Shown one piece after another: positions 25,914 to 35,800 of a stretch of 64,000 nt of DNA. The notes beneath the pieces were generated by a model. It did no database searches, had not been told where the DNA came from, and saw nothing but the letters and a program-made list of their open reading frames with translations. This DNA comes from RGIG4079 sp045531405 (GTDB lineage: Bacteria > Bacteroidota > Bacteroidia > Bacteroidales > Muribaculaceae). Location of the stretch: contig JAZSDX010000030.1 in assembly GCA_045531405.1 (NCBI GenBank), positions 1 to 64,000 of the forward strand, given 5' to 3'. The position numbers and the translations under genes are program-made. Positions within the stretch are counted from its first letter, which is position 1, and each line of letters starts with the position of its first letter.

Positions 25914-28532
25914 TTAGAATTCTTGACCGAGAATAAAGTGGAAATGGCTACCACCTTTCTTTCCATATACTTTATCAAAACCATATGCCCAGTCAATACC
26001 CATCATACCAACCATTGGAAGATAAATGCGGAGTCCGGCTCCAGCACTGCGTTTGAGATTAAATGGAGAGAAATCTCTAACCGATGTCCATGCGTTACCA
26101 CCCTCAGCAAAGAGCAATCCATAGATTGTAGTTGTTGGTTGCAACATAAATGGGAAATGGAGTTCCATTCCTATACGAGTATAAGCATAACCTTCTTTAC
26201 CCCATGGAGTAAACTGACCATTGTCATAACCTCGCATACCAATTGTTTCTGTTGCATATGTGTAACTACCAGTCATACCATCTCCACCCACATAGAATGT
26301 TTCAAATGGAGATTTTAACCACTTATTATAACTACCAAGAAGCCCAAAATCGGCACGAGTCATCAACACCAATGTCCATTTACCATATGGGTCGGTAAGT
26401 GGAGTATATGTACGAGAACGGAATTTGAGTTTCCAATATTCTATCCATTTATATAGCTCTTTTTTTGAATCGGTGCTATTATCTTTGTATAATTGTTCCC
26501 AATTTTTCCCTGGATTGAACCATGACGCCGGTGGTGTCATTTGGAAATTAAGAGAGAAGCTACTTCCTCGACGAGTATATAATGGGTTATCAATACTATT
26601 ACGAGCGAGGGTCAATCCCAATACAATTGAATTAGATACACCATTATTCATGTAATATAGGTATTCCCAATTCTTAAGATAATACCAATTATAAGACAAC
26701 TCGGTAGAGAATGTGAAATAGTCATCAGGCCAACTTAGACGTTTCCCAAAACCAAGAGTGATATTTGCCATCTGGAGCAATTTGTTTGGGTCATAAGCAT
26801 TCTGAATACTATTTTGATAATAATCAGAGCCATAGCCATAGTTGTATCCATATCCCCCTCCATATAAGTATGGATTTGACCAGTTGCTATTATAATATGA
26901 CGAGTTCACACCAGTTTGACGGCTGTAATAAGCCGATACTGACAGTGAATTAGGACGTTTGCCACCAAACCATGGGTCAAGGAATGAAATGCTATATGCT
27001 TGATAATATTTTGCATTGGTTTGAACGCTGACAGTAAATGTCTGCCCTTCACCTTGAGGAATGATTCCTCGATAAGAGTCGGGACGGAACAAATTTTTAA
27101 TTGAGAAATTTGTAAATTTCAATGCAAGTTTTCCAATTACCCCGGTTTGTCCCCAACCCATTGAAAACTCAATTTGGTCGTTTGCTTTTGATTCAAGATC
27201 AAGAACAATATCTACTGTTCCATTTTCTTCATTTGGTCTGATATCGGGTTGCATATTTTCGGGGTTGAAGTGACCGGTTTGCGCAATTTCACGAAGCGAA
27301 CGCATCAAGTCATCTTTACTAAATAGTTCGCCTGGTTTTATGCGTAGTTCGCGACGTACAACCTTTTCATATAGGCGGTCATTCCCATTAATCACTACAT
27401 TGTTAATGCGAGCTTGAGGACCTTCAAACATTCTTAATTCCAGGTCAATAGAATCGCCAACGATATTTTTTTCAATAGGGACAAGTTGATAGAACAAGTA
27501 TCCTTTGTTCATATAGTAGTTAGAAACTGCATCGTCATCTTCTAAAAGACGTTTATTAAGTAGTTTTTGATTATAAACCTCTCCTGGAACAATACCAAGC
27601 ACCTTTGACAGTTCTTGAGATGAATATAACGTATTCCCCACCCAATTTATGTCTTTAATATAGTACTTCTTACCTTCTTCAACTTTAATATAGACATCTA
27701 CTGTCTTTTCATTATATTGAGCCACACTATCAAACAATATCTTTGCATCACGATATCCTTTCTCATTGTATTTTTGAATAATGCGATTAAGGTCGTCACG
27801 ATAGTCACTTTCAACAAATTTCTTTTGATTAAATATCTCACGAATATTGTTTTTTTCGTTGGTTTTTTTCATTGCCCCCTTAATAGCATTGTCGCTCAAC
27901 ACCTCATTACCTTCAATGTAAATCTTGTGGACTTTCATTTTATTGTTTTTGTTGATTTTTATATCAACAATCATTTCATTTTGCTTTGAAATATCTTCAC
28001 GAAGGTCTATTTTGGCGGTAGCATTACTAAACCCTTTATCATCAAAGTATTTTTCGATAATTTTGATAGCTCGATTAATAATATTTTGATTAATTTGGTT
28101 TCCTTTCATGAGTTGAAGGCGTTCTTGAAGGTCTTCTTTCTCCCCTTTTTTCACGCCATAATAATTGATCTCGGCAATGCGAGGTTGTGTACGAAGAGCA
28201 AATTCCAACCACACTTTATTCCCTGCAATCTTTTCAACTTTTATTTGTGCTTGAGCAAAAAGACCTTGCTTCATTAATCGCTTTGCAGCATCGGTGATTT
28301 CACTACCGGGCACTTCAATGATATCTCCAATTTTCAGTCCGGAATAACCGATGATAATAAATTCTTCATAATTCCCCTTACCCGTAACTTTAATGCCTGC
28401 TAACTCATATTTTTTAGGCATTGATGAAAATATTACAGGTGGATTATAGATTGTATCAACTTGTTCTTGGGCATTGCTTCCAAAAACAGATGCACAAATT
28501 ATAGCAATTATTAAAAAAATCTTATATCGCAT
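25914..28532 (-). CDS. bamA: Outer-membrane protein assembly factor BamA
   Basis: BamA is the central Omp85-type machine that folds barrel proteins into the outer membrane. The 872-aa protein has a signal peptide (about 1-21), an array of about five POTRA domains (about 45-470; repeated patterns such as RINNVVINGNDRLYEKVVRRELRIKPGELFSKDDLMRS) and a C-terminal 16-strand barrel ending in a phenylalanine (FILGQEF). An unusual Tyr/Gly-rich stretch (GGGYGYNYGYGSDYYQ, about 557-572) sits in a predicted surface loop. It lies 15 bp after uppS and 77 bp before the first ompH, the common Bacteroidales order. Confidence 0.96.
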   Translation of the reverse strand: MRYKIFLIIAIICASVFGSNAQEQVDTIYNPPVIFSSMPKKYELAGIKVTGKGNYEEFIIIGYSGLKIGDIIEVPGSEITDAAKRLMKQGLFAQAQIKVEKIAGNKVWLEFALRTQPRIAEINYYGVKKGEKEDLQERLQLMKGNQINQNIINRAIKIIEKYFDDKGFSNATAKIDLREDISKQNEMIVDIKINKNNKMKVHKIYIEGNEVLSDNAIKGAMKKTNEKNNIREIFNQKKFVESDYRDDLNRIIQKYNEKGYRDAKILFDSVAQYNEKTVDVYIKVEEGKKYYIKDINWVGNTLYSSQELSKVLGIVPGEVYNQKLLNKRLLEDDDAVSNYYMNKGYLFYQLVPIEKNIVGDSIDLELRMFEGPQARINNVVINGNDRLYEKVVRRELRIKPGELFSKDDLMRSLREIAQTGHFNPENMQPDIRPNEENGTVDIVLDLESKANDQIEFSMGWGQTGVIGKLALKFTNFSIKNLFRPDSYRGIIPQGEGQTFTVSVQTNAKYYQAYSISFLDPWFGGKRPNSLSVSAYYSRQTGVNSSYYNSNWSNPYLYGGGYGYNYGYGSDYYQNSIQNAYDPNKLLQMANITLGFGKRLSWPDDYFTFSTELSYNWYYLKNWEYLYYMNNGVSNSIVLGLTLARNSIDNPLYTRRGSSFSLNFQMTPPASWFNPGKNWEQLYKDNSTDSKKELYKWIEYWKLKFRSRTYTPLTDPYGKWTLVLMTRADFGLLGSYNKWLKSPFETFYVGGDGMTGSYTYATETIGMRGYDNGQFTPWGKEGYAYTRIGMELHFPFMLQPTTTIYGLLFAEGGNAWTSVRDFSPFNLKRSAGAGLRIYLPMVGMMGIDWAYGFDKVYGKKGGSHFHFILGQEF

Positions 28533-28547
28533 AATGTGAAATTATTA

Positions 28548-29291
28548 TCATTTTGTTACTTGTTCGCTGGTGAGACCAAAACGGCGTTCTCGCGATTGAT
28601 ATTGAATAATGGCACGACAAAAATCATCTTTACTATAATCGGGCCAAAATGTGTCAATTACATTTATTTCGGCATAGGCAATTTGCCAAAGTAAGAAATT
28701 ACTTATTCTCATATCGCCACCGGTACGTATCAATAAATCAGGATCGGGCATTGATGCTGTTGTTAAATGTGCCGATATTATATCATCATTAATTTCCGAC
28801 AACTTAATATCTCCATCTACAACCTTTTGTGAAATAGCTTTGCATGCTTGTGTAATTTCCCAACGAGCTGAATAGCTAAGCGCAAGGCATAATTTCATTC
28901 CTGAACAATGAGATGTGTCTTTAATACATTGTTGGAGACGATTCAATGCTTCTTCGGGCATTCTGGCAACATCACCAATCATTGTGAGACTTACATTATT
29001 TTTTATCAAATCGGGAGTTTCTCGCTCTATCGCCGTTACGATAAGGCTCATCAATGCATCTACCTCTTCTTTGGGTCGATTCCAATTTTCGGTTGAGAAT
29101 GTATATAAAGTGAGATATTTAACACCCACCTCTGATGCTATTTCTGTGATGCGACGCACGGTATTGACTCCTTCTACATGACCTGCCGAACGATTTAATT
29201 GACGAGCCTTAGCCCATCGACCGTTTCCGTCCATTATGATAGCAACATGAACGGGTAATTTTGTACGATCTATTTTGTCAATAAGTGTCAT
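28548..29291 (-). CDS. uppS: Isoprenyl transferase (undecaprenyl diphosphate synthase)
   Basis: UppS makes the undecaprenyl carrier lipid for peptidoglycan and O-antigen synthesis by adding isopentenyl units in cis. The 247-aa protein starts its core with IIMDGNGRWAKARQL, where D21 is the catalytic aspartate, and has YTFSTENWNRP and the C-terminal RTGGDMRISNFLLWQIAYAE. In the latter, D193 stands where most family members have a magnesium-binding glutamate (GGExRxSNF), a conservative change. The gene lies 19 bp after the DUF6089-type gene and 15 bp before bamA. Confidence 0.95.
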   Translation of the reverse strand: MTLIDKIDRTKLPVHVAIIMDGNGRWAKARQLNRSAGHVEGVNTVRRITEIASEVGVKYLTLYTFSTENWNRPKEEVDALMSLIVTAIERETPDLIKNNVSLTMIGDVARMPEEALNRLQQCIKDTSHCSGMKLCLALSYSARWEITQACKAISQKVVDGDIKLSEINDDIISAHLTTASMPDPDLLIRTGGDMRISNFLLWQIAYAEINVIDTFWPDYSKDDFCRAIIQYQSRERRFGLTSEQVTK

Positions 29292-29310
29292 ATCGCATTG
29301 TTTTGTTGGG

Positions 29311-30009
29311 TTAATCTACATAATGACAGGTTTCACATCGTTTGCCAAATTCATAGGTTATTGAAAATGCTATTTGTGAATACCAATCTGTATTTTTTAG
29401 TGAAGCACTTGCGATTTGATATAAATCAGTTAAATCCTTACCATCTACATTATCTCCAAACACTTTTGTCATTGAAAATTCCAAACCGAGATTTAATCTT
29501 TGTTGCAATTTATATTTCACACCAAATGCCATGGGAACATTCATTGCAAAAGCATTATTCCCTTCACAAGAAGCAAGTGTTGCACCTATGCCTACTGCAA
29601 GATAAGGGCTCAATCGTCTCATTTTTTTATATGTCTCGCCAATGCCATAATTAAAGAAATTGAACTCGCATCTGGCTCCTAAATCATATATTTGAGAAGA
29701 AAAATCATAATTCTTACCTCCCGGGAATTTATCTTCAAAATCTGCGGTATTTCCACTCAGAGAAGCAGTAGAAAATATTGCTCTAAATGCCCAACGACTA
29801 TTTACGAGATACCTAAATGAAACTCCGGCAGTGTATCCGGGATGCTTAAACATATTACTTTCATTTGCATCTCCAAGATAACCACTCATTCCACCATGTA
29901 CCCCCACATCAAACTTATATGAAGCAAACTCTTCGGCACAAACTTGTTGTGTCGAAGTAGATACCATCATTAAGATGAAGAAGAGTATGGTGCCGATTTG
30001 TTTCATCAT
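29311..30009 (-). CDS. DUF6089-type outer-membrane beta-barrel protein
   Basis: A 232-aa protein with a signal peptide (about 1-23, ending CAEE) and a repetitive aromatic beta-strand pattern suggesting a small outer-membrane barrel. Proteins of this kind (DUF6089) often stand just before uppS and bamA in Bacteroidales, which supports the assignment; their function is not known. I chose the ATG at 30009, which overlaps the upstream stop as ATGA; an in-frame ATG at 30051 lies inside the upstream gene and would destroy the signal peptide. The C-terminus (KRCETCHYVD) carries two cysteines. Confidence 0.85.
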   Translation of the reverse strand: MMKQIGTILFFILMMVSTSTQQVCAEEFASYKFDVGVHGGMSGYLGDANESNMFKHPGYTAGVSFRYLVNSRWAFRAIFSTASLSGNTADFEDKFPGGKNYDFSSQIYDLGARCEFNFFNYGIGETYKKMRRLSPYLAVGIGATLASCEGNNAFAMNVPMAFGVKYKLQQRLNLGLEFSMTKVFGDNVDGKDLTDLYQIASASLKNTDWYSQIAFSITYEFGKRCETCHYVD

Positions 30010-31517
30010 ATTAATGGTTTGAAGCTTAAACGATTTATCACTCCTCTCCAAACTGTATTATAGAGATTACCATCAATTTTATCATATCCTCCATATAAAT
30101 AGATGTAAGGACATTGCCATTGGTTAGTGGCTTGGTTTGCACGAGAATTTATGGGGTTGTATATCTCCCACCAAATAGGAAGATTCTTTGATGGATATGA
30201 TTCCCAATCAGATGCACCACGAGCGGTCATCGTTTTTTCAAACACAAGTGCTTGTGCTCCACCCATGTTGGGAATATAATCGGGCAATTGCATTAAATCA
30301 TCGGCAAGTTTCCAGTGCAATCCCATGTCAATTGAAACAAACACATTGCGTCCGGGGTAACCTTCTGCATCAAATCCCCCAAATGCTATAAGTGTTGGGA
30401 GTTGTGTTACACTCCAATTATTTGTGTTTGTCTTAAATGTATAATAAGCAAAAAATGTCATTTCTTCTCTTGGATAAATTCCTGCTTGACTCACTTGTGC
30501 CCAACTTTCGCCATCATAGCCCCACATTTCTCCTACTGTGTTACCATTACTACTACGGCCTCCAATAATGAACGCTTGGGGTTTATTGCTCCATTCGTTA
30601 GTATAATACACTATCGGGCTTGTTCCCGACACCGGGCATTCACTTTGAATGAGTACTGAGGTGGTTTCGGGATATGTTACATGATAATACTTATCGTCAA
30701 CTTTTTTAACACCTAAAAGATTTTCTTCATAACCACCATAGATATGATACCATTTAGTATCACAAGAGTTCCATGTTAAACCATCTACCGATGAGTATAG
30801 ATTTCCATCAATATCAAGCATATATAGAGCCTCATTAGTTGACGCAAGAGTATTTACATCGGGAGTAAATGAGAATGAAACCTCTTGTATATCCCATTCA
30901 AAATCACTCGGATTATTAATCGTAGCTATCGTATAATTGGGATGTGAGCCGACAATACTCACAGCCTCATCTTGGTATTTTATTGTTTTCTGAACTTTAG
31001 GATTGCTTAATGTTGATGGCAGTTTATTTTTAGACAAGCTATTCCAATAAAGCGAATCAGGTTTTATTTGATGAACATTTACCGAGATTGAGTAATCGCG
31101 TTGAGCTAAACCATCAGATGACACCAAATGTAATCTGACAGGACCATTGGCAAAGTTTATTTTTTCAGTTGAATTAGTTAAATAATTAACTACTGTATCA
31201 CTATTCCCGGGACGAGGAACGTAAATTTCGGCAACAGAGCTACCATAAGTTGTAATATTAACAGCAAGACTTGACACATTTGTACCATAAGGTAATGAAT
31301 CGGCATTGTATATTTCTGCATTTTCCAAGTCTATCGAGAAAAACACCGAATCAAGATTTTTAAGTACATTATCATTTTCTGCCAAAGAAAATGAGGATAC
31401 AATTACACTTGACGGGATTGTAGTATCTACTGTTTCCTCTTCATCATCTTTATTACAAGCAACAAATGATGATGCAAATGTTGCAAGAATTATATAAATT
31501 GTAATTTTTTTCAACAT
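30006..31517 (-). CDS. DUF6242-type lipoprotein with Kelch-like body
   Basis: A 503-aa predicted lipoprotein: the signal is followed by a lipobox ending at C21 (FVAC) and an acidic stretch. The N-terminal part (about 35-160) is a beta domain with SSVIVSSFSLAENDNV, typical of DUF6242. The rest (about 190-500) has repeated short blocks such as YIYLYGGYDKIDGNLYNTVWRG and AFIIGGRSSNGNTVGEMWGYDGESW, which look like a Kelch-type beta-propeller. The start at 31517 (MLKKITIY) fits the signal peptide and a promoter just upstream; a start at 31559 would add 14 unlikely residues. It overlaps the next gene by 4 bp. Function unknown; probably envelope-attached. Confidence 0.85.
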   Translation of the reverse strand: MLKKITIYIILATFASSFVACNKDDEEETVDTTIPSSVIVSSFSLAENDNVLKNLDSVFFSIDLENAEIYNADSLPYGTNVSSLAVNITTYGSSVAEIYVPRPGNSDTVVNYLTNSTEKINFANGPVRLHLVSSDGLAQRDYSISVNVHQIKPDSLYWNSLSKNKLPSTLSNPKVQKTIKYQDEAVSIVGSHPNYTIATINNPSDFEWDIQEVSFSFTPDVNTLASTNEALYMLDIDGNLYSSVDGLTWNSCDTKWYHIYGGYEENLLGVKKVDDKYYHVTYPETTSVLIQSECPVSGTSPIVYYTNEWSNKPQAFIIGGRSSNGNTVGEMWGYDGESWAQVSQAGIYPREEMTFFAYYTFKTNTNNWSVTQLPTLIAFGGFDAEGYPGRNVFVSIDMGLHWKLADDLMQLPDYIPNMGGAQALVFEKTMTARGASDWESYPSKNLPIWWEIYNPINSRANQATNQWQCPYIYLYGGYDKIDGNLYNTVWRGVINRLSFKPLI

Positions 31518-31538
31518 AAGATAGTATTTTACAATTTG

Positions 31539-31546
31539 CAAAGTTA
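31539..31546 (-). promoter_or_regulatory. -7 box of the envelope-assembly operon
   Basis: TAACTTTG on the minus strand, followed by GC as in strong promoters, about 20 bp before the ATG at 31517. About 20 bp upstream there is only TTTAGG in place of a clean TTG. This would drive the DUF6242, DUF6089, uppS, bamA, ompH, ompH operon. Confidence 0.55.
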
Positions 31547-31672
31547 GCAACAATTTCATTAAAAGCCTAAAGTAAACTAATATAAAATGTATAAAAAGAT
31601 ACTATAAAAAGTTGTTATTTGAATGGAAATCAATGAAACTGTGATAATTCATTAAGGGTTTTATATCCCTTT

Positions 31673-32755
31673 TTATAAGTTTTTAACTCCTACAAGGTTG
31701 TTGTTGATATAAAAATCAATTTGGTTCTCAGCTATAATAGTAGTTTTTTCGATTGATTTTTTGATAATAGGAGCTTTAATCGCCCCATTTTTGTTAAGTG
31801 AGAAATGGGCAGTTTCAACACGTGCAATATCCCATAAATTTTCATCAATAGCACTTTGTAATAACATAGCTCCACCTTCAATGAGAATGGAAGTTATGTT
31901 ACGGCGATATAATATTGACATAATTTCAGACAATGGAGTGTCAATATCTATAATTATTTGAATAATATGTTCTGAAATATCTTTACGTTCAATTGATGTG
32001 AAATATATAGTAGTGCTTTTAGGATTAGTTATGAATGCTTTGACATTATTGGGAATTACTCTATTGCGATCTAAAATCACACGAATGGGACTATTTCCAT
32101 CCCAAAGTCGGCAATTGAGTGAGGGATTATCCTTAATTATCGTGTTGCTGCCAACCATAATCGCATCGTGAGTAGCACGGAGTTTATGGACAAATGTGGA
32201 TGAAATGGGGGTTGAGAATTGAGCCGCACAAGGTGTTTGAGATGTGCGAATATGGTCAATAAATCCATCTTTGCTTTGGGCCCATTTGAGGGTGATAAAT
32301 GGACGATGTAGAGTGTGTGCTATGATAAATCGTGGATTTATTTGGCGACACTCCTCTTCTAAGATGCCATGAACAACTTCAATGCCGGCTTCTTGAAGCA
32401 TTTTCACACCGCGACCGCTCACTTTTTCAAACGGATCGAGAGTGCCAATTACCACTCGTGGTATTTTTTTGTCGATGATGAGTTGAGCGCATGGAGGAGT
32501 TTTCCCATAGTGCGAACATGGCTCAAGCGTGACATAGATTGTTGATTGGGGCAATAGTTCTGGTTGTGTTACCGATGCAACAGCATTGACTTCGGCATGC
32601 CCCTCTCCACAACGACGATGAAATCCTTCGCCAATGATTTTGTCCTCATGCACAATCACTGCTCCTACCATAGGGTTGGGGGAGGCAAATATCATTCCGT
32701 TGCGAGCCAATTGAATGGCGCGACGCATATATTTTTCGTCGTAGTTCATCGTCAA
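31673..32755 (-). CDS. ribD: Bifunctional riboflavin biosynthesis deaminase/reductase
   Basis: RibD carries out two successive steps of riboflavin synthesis: deamination of the pyrimidine and reduction of its ribosyl group. The N-terminal deaminase domain (about 5-145) has the zinc-site motif HAEVNA (H53, E55) and C80 and C89 in PCSHYGKTPPCA. The C-terminal reductase domain (about 148-360) has the segments MVGSNTIIKDNPSLNCRL and ILIEGGAMLLQSAI. Length is standard. The gene stands alone between two transcription units. Start may be at Met1 or Met3 (MNYDEKYM). Confidence 0.94.
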   Translation of the reverse strand: MTMNYDEKYMRRAIQLARNGMIFASPNPMVGAVIVHEDKIIGEGFHRRCGEGHAEVNAVASVTQPELLPQSTIYVTLEPCSHYGKTPPCAQLIIDKKIPRVVIGTLDPFEKVSGRGVKMLQEAGIEVVHGILEEECRQINPRFIIAHTLHRPFITLKWAQSKDGFIDHIRTSQTPCAAQFSTPISSTFVHKLRATHDAIMVGSNTIIKDNPSLNCRLWDGNSPIRVILDRNRVIPNNVKAFITNPKSTTIYFTSIERKDISEHIIQIIIDIDTPLSEIMSILYRRNITSILIEGGAMLLQSAIDENLWDIARVETAHFSLNKNGAIKAPIIKKSIEKTTIIAENQIDFYINNNLVGVKNL

Positions 32756-32797
32756 AATTTTTCAAAGGACAAATTTACAATTATTCATTTAAAATAA

Positions 32798-32830
32798 AAA
32801 GACCGACATGGAAATTCCACATCGGTCTTT
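32798..32830 (-). terminator. Terminator after the 1610-aa gene
   Basis: AAAGACCGA (32798-32806) and TCGGTCTTT (32822-32830) form a 9-bp stem, topped by a small internal loop and four further pairs, and followed on the minus strand by TTTTTATTTT. It lies 20 bp past the stop of the giant secreted protein gene. This is a clear intrinsic terminator. Confidence 0.88.
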
Positions 32831-32850
32831 GTGATATTTAGAATTCAATG

Positions 32851-35800
32851 TTATTTGATAACAATGCTTTCTGTGATTGTTTCGCCATCGTTTGTTGCGC
32901 GAACAAGGTAGATGCCTTTTGCGAGGTTTGCCACATTGAGTGATTGGCAATTTTCACCTTCGGCAACTTTTACACCGGCAGGGGTGAACACTTCAATCAT
33001 GTTTACAGCTTCAGAACAATGGATAGTCTTGTTATAAGCGTTAATGCTTAATTTAGTGTTGAACTCAATACCTTGTATACTTGTTGTTGGGTCGTCGATG
33101 CGATAAGCCGCAAGACCATTTGATGGAGTGTAGATATAAAGATTCAATGAACCATCAGCATTCTTTTGAGTTGCCGGAATAGAAGAAACAAATGAGTTAC
33201 CCACATTACCAAGACCTGCTTGTGGAATTTTCCAAAGTATTTCCATATCGGCATAACTAAAGTCGTTTGGATTAAGAAGAATAGCAAAGTTATGGAACTC
33301 AGCAATGTCATCGTTAAAACTATAAATGTATAGGTTGCGACCATTAATTGCGCCAACACACATACCGGCGCTTAACATACCTGCAGGTTTTATGCTGCTA
33401 TTAGAATCAAAACTATCTTCAATAGTAGATGTTGCTCCATTCCCACCGGTATTATAATTGTATAATGTTGGATATACGGTAGAACCATCAACAATGATAC
33501 GATTATCTCCAATAGGTAATACACGAGGAGCATTTCCAAAGTTAGATGCTGATGATGGATATAATGCTCTAACTGTGTTATATCCAAGATCCCACTCGTT
33601 GTAAAGATCAGTTACGCCAGCAGTATAATCTTTATTGCGAGTCCAACAATAGATGCGTTTGCGTAAATTAGAAGATGTGGCTGAATTACCAGATGGAGCT
33701 GCATAAACTTGTGCGCCTTTTTTTGTGAGGTCACCCCATGCCATGCAGTTGTCGATACGTAATTTAGCGTTTGAAATACCTGTTTCAAATACGCGAGTAG
33801 TAGCACCGGTTTCAACATCAACAATAGATACGTTTAATTGGCTACTTGCCGAAGAAGATGTAATCATATTTGCTACACAAAGGTGCCCACCTCCATCAAC
33901 AAATACATCATTACAAGGATATCCTAATGTATAACCATCAGAAAGCGTTAAATATTCGCCGGTAAGAGTTATTTTGCGAAGATATTCACCTGTATTTCCA
34001 TCAAATTCAAGAAGGTAACCAGTACCACTTGCACGTTCTGAGATATACACTTTGCCATTGTACGTAGCCATACCACGTTGGTCACGACCAAGTTCTTCGT
34101 GGAAATTCCCTTTTTGGATTGAGTAAATCCAAAGGTTTTTGATGCTTAGGTTGTTTTTTGTATCGTATTCTACACCTTCGGTTGGAGAATCAGAAGGATT
34201 TGGTTCAGGATTAATAACCTCTGCTTGCTTGGTTGTGAATGATTCAGTAGCAGAAACCGATTCGGTTGCATCATCGGTATCGGCTTTCACACGCCAATAG
34301 TATTTTGTGCCATCCATGAAATCCAAACTTGCAGAAGAATAACTGGTTGAAGTAGTTTCAATTGAGTACATAATAGATGCAAATGTAGCAACTGCAGAAA
34401 TTTCGAGTGTATATGTTGCACCTGAAATTGCACTCCAATTAAATGTAAAGCCATCTTCAACGGTTGCTCCTTCTATAGGGCTTGTCAATGTTACAGACGC
34501 AAGGGCTTCTTGAGCAGTCTTAAATGAAGCCACACCTGAAGTAGATGAGAGGTAGCCATCTTTCGATGCTTTCACTCGCCAGTAATAGGTGGTGTTGGCT
34601 GCGAGATTGAAGTTGGAAGATGAGTAGCTATTGCTTGTTGTTGAAGCCATGAAATCAATGGTGGCGAATGTTGATGATTTAGACACTTCGAGAGTATAAG
34701 TTGCACCTGAGATAGAACTCCAACCAAAACTAAATCCTTTAGCCGCAGTTGTGCCACCTATGGGAGTACTCAACGATACGGCATCGAGCTGAGGAGTAAC
34801 AACAGTAGAGCTTGCAGTGAGTTTATAAGCGGCAAGACCGTTGTTAGGTGTATAAATATACAACGTAACCGAACCATCACTGTTATTAACCATTGTGGGT
34901 TTAGATGTAACATAAGAGTTTGCTTCAGAACCTAAACCATTAGCAGGAACTGTCCAAAGTTTAGACATTGAAGCGAATTTGAAACTTGATGGATTGGTTA
35001 CAATAGTGAATGTGTTAGGACCGATGCCCGACACGTATGCGAAAATAGGCATTCCGTTAAGAGTAGCTTGCGACACTCCGTTCCAGTTGTTGGCACTTGG
35101 AGCTATCGCTGTGTTGCTTCCGAAACCATCATTGTATGTAGCAGTTCCACTTGCACTAAATGTATAAAGTGCCGGAGCCGAATTGTGCCCATCGAGAATG
35201 AATTGGGTGTTTGATATTGGCATAATGCGAGGGGCTGTACTATTAGTTGTTGCACTGCCTGAGGGATAGTAAGTGTTTACTGATGTATAAGCAATTGCCC
35301 AATAGCCACTTGCATTGCGAGTCCAACGATATACATAGTTTGAATTTGCAACAGCAGCCCAAAGTTCGCAACCGGTAGTGTTTACATCACCACGAACAGC
35401 AACGAAGTCAATACGTCCGCCTAATGTAGTGGTCATATTAAATACTCGAGTTGTTGCTCCCGTATTAACATCAATTGTACAAATGGTTAGTGGAACTGAT
35501 GAACAATCAAGAGTCATGTTGCTTATGCAGAGGTTATTTGCTGCGTCAACAAAGAGGTCTTGACATTTATATTGAAGAGTGTTGCCACTTGCATCGGTTA
35601 AGCAGTCACCGGTGAGAGTGATTGAACGAAGGTATTCACCTGTTTCACCGCTAAATTCAAGAAGTTGACCATCGCGTTGAGAGATATATACATTGCCATT
35701 GTATGCTGCCATACCACGTTGGTCGCCTCCAAGTTGAGTTGGAAAGTTAGAGGTGTTAACCGAATACATCCAAAGGCTTTCGATAGAATAACCGTTAACT

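Noticed and set aside
31654..31671. Hairpin AAGGG...CCCTT after ribD as terminator
   Set aside because: The stem has only 5 pairs and no T run follows on the minus strand.
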